Shown here piece after piece: positions 59,801-64,000 of a stretch of 64,000 nucleotides of DNA (positions within the stretch are counted from its first letter, which is position 1; every line of letters begins with the position of its first letter). The notes beneath the pieces are model-generated. The model searched no databases. It saw nothing but the letters and a program-made list of their open reading frames with translations, and was not told the DNA's origin. The stretch is from Bryum argenteum. Its lineage: Eukaryota > Streptophyta > Bryopsida > Bryales > Bryaceae. The stretch lies in NCBI GenBank assembly GCA_037043015.1, contig CM073322.1, positions 33,129,364-33,193,363 on the forward strand, given 5' to 3'. The position numbers and the translations under genes were made by a program.

Positions 59801-60181
59801 CTGAAGAATTTGGCATTCCCTTTCAGATTTACCGAAGAGAATTGTCAACTCTGCTCAGATAAGGCAAAGGCCTCCTTCTCATAAATTCAAAGGTTGACAC
59901 AGAACGAATTGACTTCGGTGGAACCAAGATTGCTTTAAAGATATTACCTTAGTGATAGAGAGTTCAGTGTCTGGAACAGTGGCCTTTGACGATGCTGAAG
60001 AGCCTGCGTCCACTTGACTGGTGGCTCGAACGACCACAAGCCTCCGAGGCAGGACTGCAGCGGACCGCAACGGTGGCAGAGCGACAGCGCAATGCCGCAA
60101 CGCACCGATGTTCCTGTGGCTAGTGGAGACGGCCAGAAGGGCTTGGGCCGAAGCCACGTTCATTGCCATTGCCATAGCCAT
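56829..60181 (-). CDS. DUF2854 family membrane protein, plastid-targeted
   Basis: 308 residues from 10 exons: 60181-59948, 59267-59221, 59021-58919, 58718-58632, 58503-58420, 58183-58130, 58013-57933, 57555-57510, 57133-57026, 56911-56829. All GT-AG with closing phases. Exon 1 is a transit peptide (MAMAMAMNVASAQALLAVST). Two likely membrane spans follow: SFGTIGLIVGVALLSYGFG and, after YFTVLPGSEWSALMLTYG, FPLSVIGFALKYAEL. Then comes the DUF2854 core shared with cyanobacteria (from memory): LKPVPCVTYEDAFKLREAQA, VRSDVTRFRYGDEQHLEEAL, GGGISKRYAPVLQSIREE and FQSFFGPGVVAEIG. The last exon (DIIPSVHLRLEDYITFFNVV) is set by the phase-1 junction AAAAG|GTGACC. Function unknown; a thylakoid or envelope location is an inference from the leader and cyanobacterial relatives. 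ATG chosen at the first in-frame methionine of a Met-Ala repeat. Confidence 0.9.
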
Positions 60182-63100
60182 AGCTGAGCACAAATTATGC
60201 AACAACTACACAGGAAGCTAGGAAAACAACGAGTGCCAGAGCGAGACGACCAAACTGCATGCGAAAACTTCGACGACTCCCACATCCCGAAACCAACTGG
60301 ATGAGGACCCGAACTTAGAGGACCTCGTTTGTGGCAAAGAACCAGATCCTGAAAGAATCCATTCAGGAGCATGAAGAAGCCAACAAGGCAGCGTTCAGCA
60401 GATAACAGATTCAACGGGATTCATGACCCCGCTTATTCGCCACCTGGCCCTTCTGTGTCCCCCTTCTTTAACCTCTAAAGATTTCCAACCTCATATTCGC
60501 CAAAGTTTCTCAAAAACTAGCCTCTTCTACTGCAGCAAGGTGAGGAGTTTTAGTTTCTGACTTGTTTTGAAGTATGTAATTGTAAGATCTAGTACCTAAT
60601 TCTAATACAAATTCTTTAAGTTTATAAGTTTATAAGTGTTTGTAAGTTTATAATTGTCAAAATTGAAGAAAGCAACTTAATTCTTGGTTAAGAAACGGGT
60701 AAGTAGTGTGTTGGGGTCTAAATAACCATTTTTATTTGAAATCTCCATAATCTTATTTCTAGGTGAGATAGGATTACGTTCTCTCTAGAGAAACATTACC
60801 TCATAGGACCTGTAAAACCTAGTAAAAAAGTTCGTACTCACATGTGTCAAATACGTTGAAATTCAAATATAAATAATAGGTTCAAAATACAGAAAATCCA
60901 ATTAATGATTTTGTTATACCTTTGAATAGATGGTGTTATAGTTTACTATTTTGAACAACTTGTTAAATTGCAAAGTGATGTCTGGAATGTCTTCTCTACT
61001 TCTTGGGCAACTCTAAAGACTTGCTCGATTATTATTCTACTACTTTCATTAAGCTATTTGCACTCTTATTTGTTATCTGTACACAGGATTTCTTTTGCTC
61101 ACTTGTCATTTTTGTACTTGATTCTTGTACTCGATTGTATAAGACATTATTATATTTATCTTTACAAGATAACTTTGAGATGTTAAATATTCAAATTTCA
61201 CGTAAGACTTAAAAGCTGCACTTTCAACTATGTGTAAACCTTCAAAAAGTAACCAGATATGACAAATATCCCAAAATCATTTAAAAAAGAATTTGCACGC
61301 AAAAGAAATTTTAGTGTAATGGTTGGATTTTACATTTTCCTCAAGAGAATCTAAACTTCAGTATGCGCAAGGGCGTAGTAGACTTCAGACTAAGGTTTGC
61401 TACAACATTATGATACAGCAACATTGAAACACATCCTACATCATTTTTAACCCTTAAAAATCCAAGCGTTTCCTCGACCTCCATAACCAACCTTCGTTAG
61501 AAAATGGGAAATGGAGAAACTATTTTTTTCTATTTTCAAACTTTGAACCGTAAGATCTTGTACCTAACTTGTATACAAAGGACTGGTCAAAATTTCAACC
61601 GTTGGATGTTTGTCATTTGTGAGATCGTAACAATCGAAGTTTTTCCAACACTTTTTTTTGCCGTTGCGTGAGAGGCATTGTCTAAATGGTGCCAAGGGCA
61701 ACTTGATGATTGTTACTCCAAACATTTTTCTGTCATTCTTTTTCATCTAGGTAATCAAGTTGGGTACGCTCATGCAAAATTTTAGAGACCAATTCCACTT
61801 TTTGACCTTAACTTAAATTATTTTATGAAAGCAGGTCTAAAAATAACAATATAGTAAAACAAGTACCACATATGATATATTTGGGTTGAGAAAAATTTGG
61901 ACGGTGAGTAAGTGCATTTATGAGAATGTGAATTTTGAAAAAAAAAAATCTTGGAAAAAATCCAAAATCTCAAATTTTGGCAATTTTTGAAAGAAAAAAT
62001 TGTAAAATTACTAGAAATTGTGAAGATTGTTTTTGAAAGTTTTGGAGGCTGCCCTTGCAAAATTGGTAAACTTTTTGACTTCGGACACTTTGGAATTTGA
62101 ATAGTAATCTGGTGATGAACATATTTCCAAAAAAGAATGCTTCAAAAAAAATAATTTAAACTACCCGTTTTAGACTCGAAACCTAAAATGTTTAGATGAA
62201 AGTTATAAAATTAAAATTTGGCTTTGCAAAATTTACCACATACACATTACAGTATAGAGAGCACCTAGTATAAATCTCAGGCAAAAATATCAATTTAACT
62301 CCTTAAAATGAGTTGCCCGAAATCTCAAAAAATCGAATCGGTTTTCTTGGATTTTTAGGGGTTAATTTATTCATTTTTTTCCACAATTTTACAATTTTCT
62401 TAATATAGAAATTATCATTTGATAGTTTGATTAATGTCAAACTTTGCTTAAAATTGATAGTAATTTAAAGACTTCATTTTATTTTATTTTTGTCATTCAT
62501 ATTGATGAAACAAAAATAACTTTGATAACCTTAGTGAATACATTATATCTATAACACTCTTACAATCCTTTCATGCTGTACATTTAAGTGGATTTAATAT
62601 TGAGTCGAGTCTAGCATAATATATAGGTAACAACTGAAAGACATGTAATTATTTTTCAAGTTTTACATTATATGAAAATTATACGCATGCAATATCATAT
62701 ATAATGTTAGGAATGATATCAATGAAGACGTTGCATATTGTAAAATGATAATATAATGAACGATACTCCAGACAGCTTTATAGTCAACATAACGATGCGA
62801 ATTATATACACCATGTTGCTTGACAAACGTGTCAAACTTTCAACACCGCTTAAATGCAACTTTCACTCAACAATGTTGTTACCAGTGCAACATTTTTAAA
62901 ACATTAAATTTGTAAAAGAAAGTAGTCATGCAAATTAATCAAATTTCTTTAAACAATATAGTGTTAAATTTTGGAGTGCTTGGAGGATGTGGTTGTAGTA
63001 TTCATATTTTGAATATTTTAGGACTATTTTAGGTTTTTTAATTTTATTGGATAGATATTATATCATATACGCGATAAAGTATCAAGTCTTTGCCAAATTG

Positions 63101-64000
63101 AATTCGCTATGGGTGATGTTTACTAGCGGGTTGGTAATTCAAAATAAAATTCTAGAGTTCTTTATTTTAAAAAGGTTAATTAGGTCAACAATCTTATATT
63201 CTCTTTTTAGATATGTTCGAGTGCTTCCTCGAGTTTCTTGACGCGCACCTCCTATTGATTATCTTCTTCCTCTACCCCGATAACATGTGTATGATTGTTT
63301 GTCATGATGCCTTGTGTAAATTTTAAAAGAGCGACTCGACCAAAAAAGAGTCAAGTTGTTTCTATAAAGGATGTGAGATTTTTACGTGCACTATCATCCA
63401 CATTGCCATCATTTTTGCAAGTGGACTTACTGAACTCTGCATCGGATTTAGCTCTTTCTTTATTGATAAATCTTTTGGACATTTAAACTGTAAGCTTTTG
63501 CAGTATTCTCATTTTATTTTGCTCCTCATGGTTGAAATGAAAATTATTGTTTGCTTCTTTATTTAGTATCTTTCTCGATGTTGATTATTGTGTGCAGTTA
63601 TTCCGTGAGTTTACAGGTCAATATATCTTCTCCACACCTCCCCTTCTAGATTTGTGCCAATCGTTGAAAATAATTAGAGTTAACCTTAATGATAGTTCTT
63701 ACATTGTAAAGGATTGCATTTCTTATGTTGATGCAGGCTTCATGTCTTTCTTTTACACAAACAAATGCAACATCTTGATGATTAGAATGTTGTTTTAATC
63801 CCAAAAGTTTAAGCTTTATTTTTTAAATGAGACTTTTAAACGCATCTACATCTAAAGATAATTGATGGATCTTTAGGCAAACTCCTTCTCTTGATGACTC
63901 TTTTTAACATTTGTCTCTAGTGACACCAATAAGTGTAATTGTTTGGCTATAACAATAAACATTCTTAGCAATGCAAGACACTGATTTTTTATTTGTATTA
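60182..64000. other. AT-rich spacer at the right edge, no supported gene
   Basis: 60182-60540 is the promoter side of the DUF2854 gene. From 60.6 kb on, base composition falls to strongly AT-rich with many A and T runs. Plus-strand frames at 63295-63486 and 63547-63798 (KDVRFLRALSSTLPSFLQVD; LFREFTGQYIFSTPPLLDL) look slightly protein-like but match no family I know and show no clear splice sites. They may be remnants. Confidence 0.5.
61585..61785. repeat. Dispersed repeat, copy 2 (partner at 42.1 kb)
   Basis: Same orientation and word order as 42095-42300 (ACCGTTGGATG, TCATTTGTGAGAT, GGGCAACTTGATGATTGTTA, TTTTTCATCTAGGTAATCAA, CTCATGCAAAAT). Diverged; element type and ends not determined. 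Confidence 0.7.

Noticed and set aside
63295-63798. Plus-strand frames at the right edge as a gene
   Set aside because: Weakly protein-like but in very AT-rich DNA, with no recognisable family and no clear splice sites.

Overview
This is nuclear DNA of a land plant. The genes have short GT-AG introns (mostly about 80-500 nt). They encode a plant-type LRR receptor kinase, REM-like B3 DNA-binding proteins, two proteins with transit-peptide-like N-termini (a GrpE co-chaperone and a DUF2854 protein) and other plant enzymes. Compact genes in AT-rich spacers suggest a bryophyte or another non-seed plant, but the lineage cannot be fixed from sequence alone. Gene models were built by hand from splice sites, codon phase and remembered family sequences. 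No database was searched.

Layout, left to right. 1-660: the 5' part of a formamidase gene, running off the left edge. 3.3-6.6 kb: an LRR receptor-like kinase whose only intron holds a 25-bp minisatellite. 6.6-13.8 kb: gene-poor DNA with a Stowaway-like MITE, a possible piggyBac relic and a 21-bp minisatellite. 13.8-32.0 kb: a tandem cluster of six B3 genes, all on the minus strand, plus a seventh, truncated copy. The two left genes (13.8-16.0 and 19.2-21.9 kb) have three B3 domains; the four right genes (23.4-32.0 kb) have two. One three-domain gene is split by a 500-bp insertion. Pieces of the neighbouring kinase gene lie inside the cluster on the opposite strand.

32.8-33.7 kb: an intronless atypical SDR (NAD(P)-binding) gene. 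35.4-39.7 kb: a 14-exon alpha/beta hydrolase. 42.6-47.3 kb: a complete PIF/Harbinger transposon with matching 14-bp terminal inverted repeats and a TAA target duplication. It carries a trihelix/Myb-like gene and a convergent DDE transposase gene, both apparently damaged. 48.0-51.5 kb: a 14-exon AtuA-like (DUF1446) gene. 53.8-55.1 kb: a GrpE gene with a plastid-type leader. 56.8-60.2 kb: a 10-exon DUF2854 gene with a plastid-type leader. 60.2-64 kb: AT-rich DNA with no gene I can support.

The genes do not form a pathway. The most interesting part is the B3 cluster. Every B3 domain is split by an intron at the same place, domain number changes between paralogues, the linker between domains changes length, and the left pair contains a near-identical segment that looks like a very recent duplication or gene conversion.
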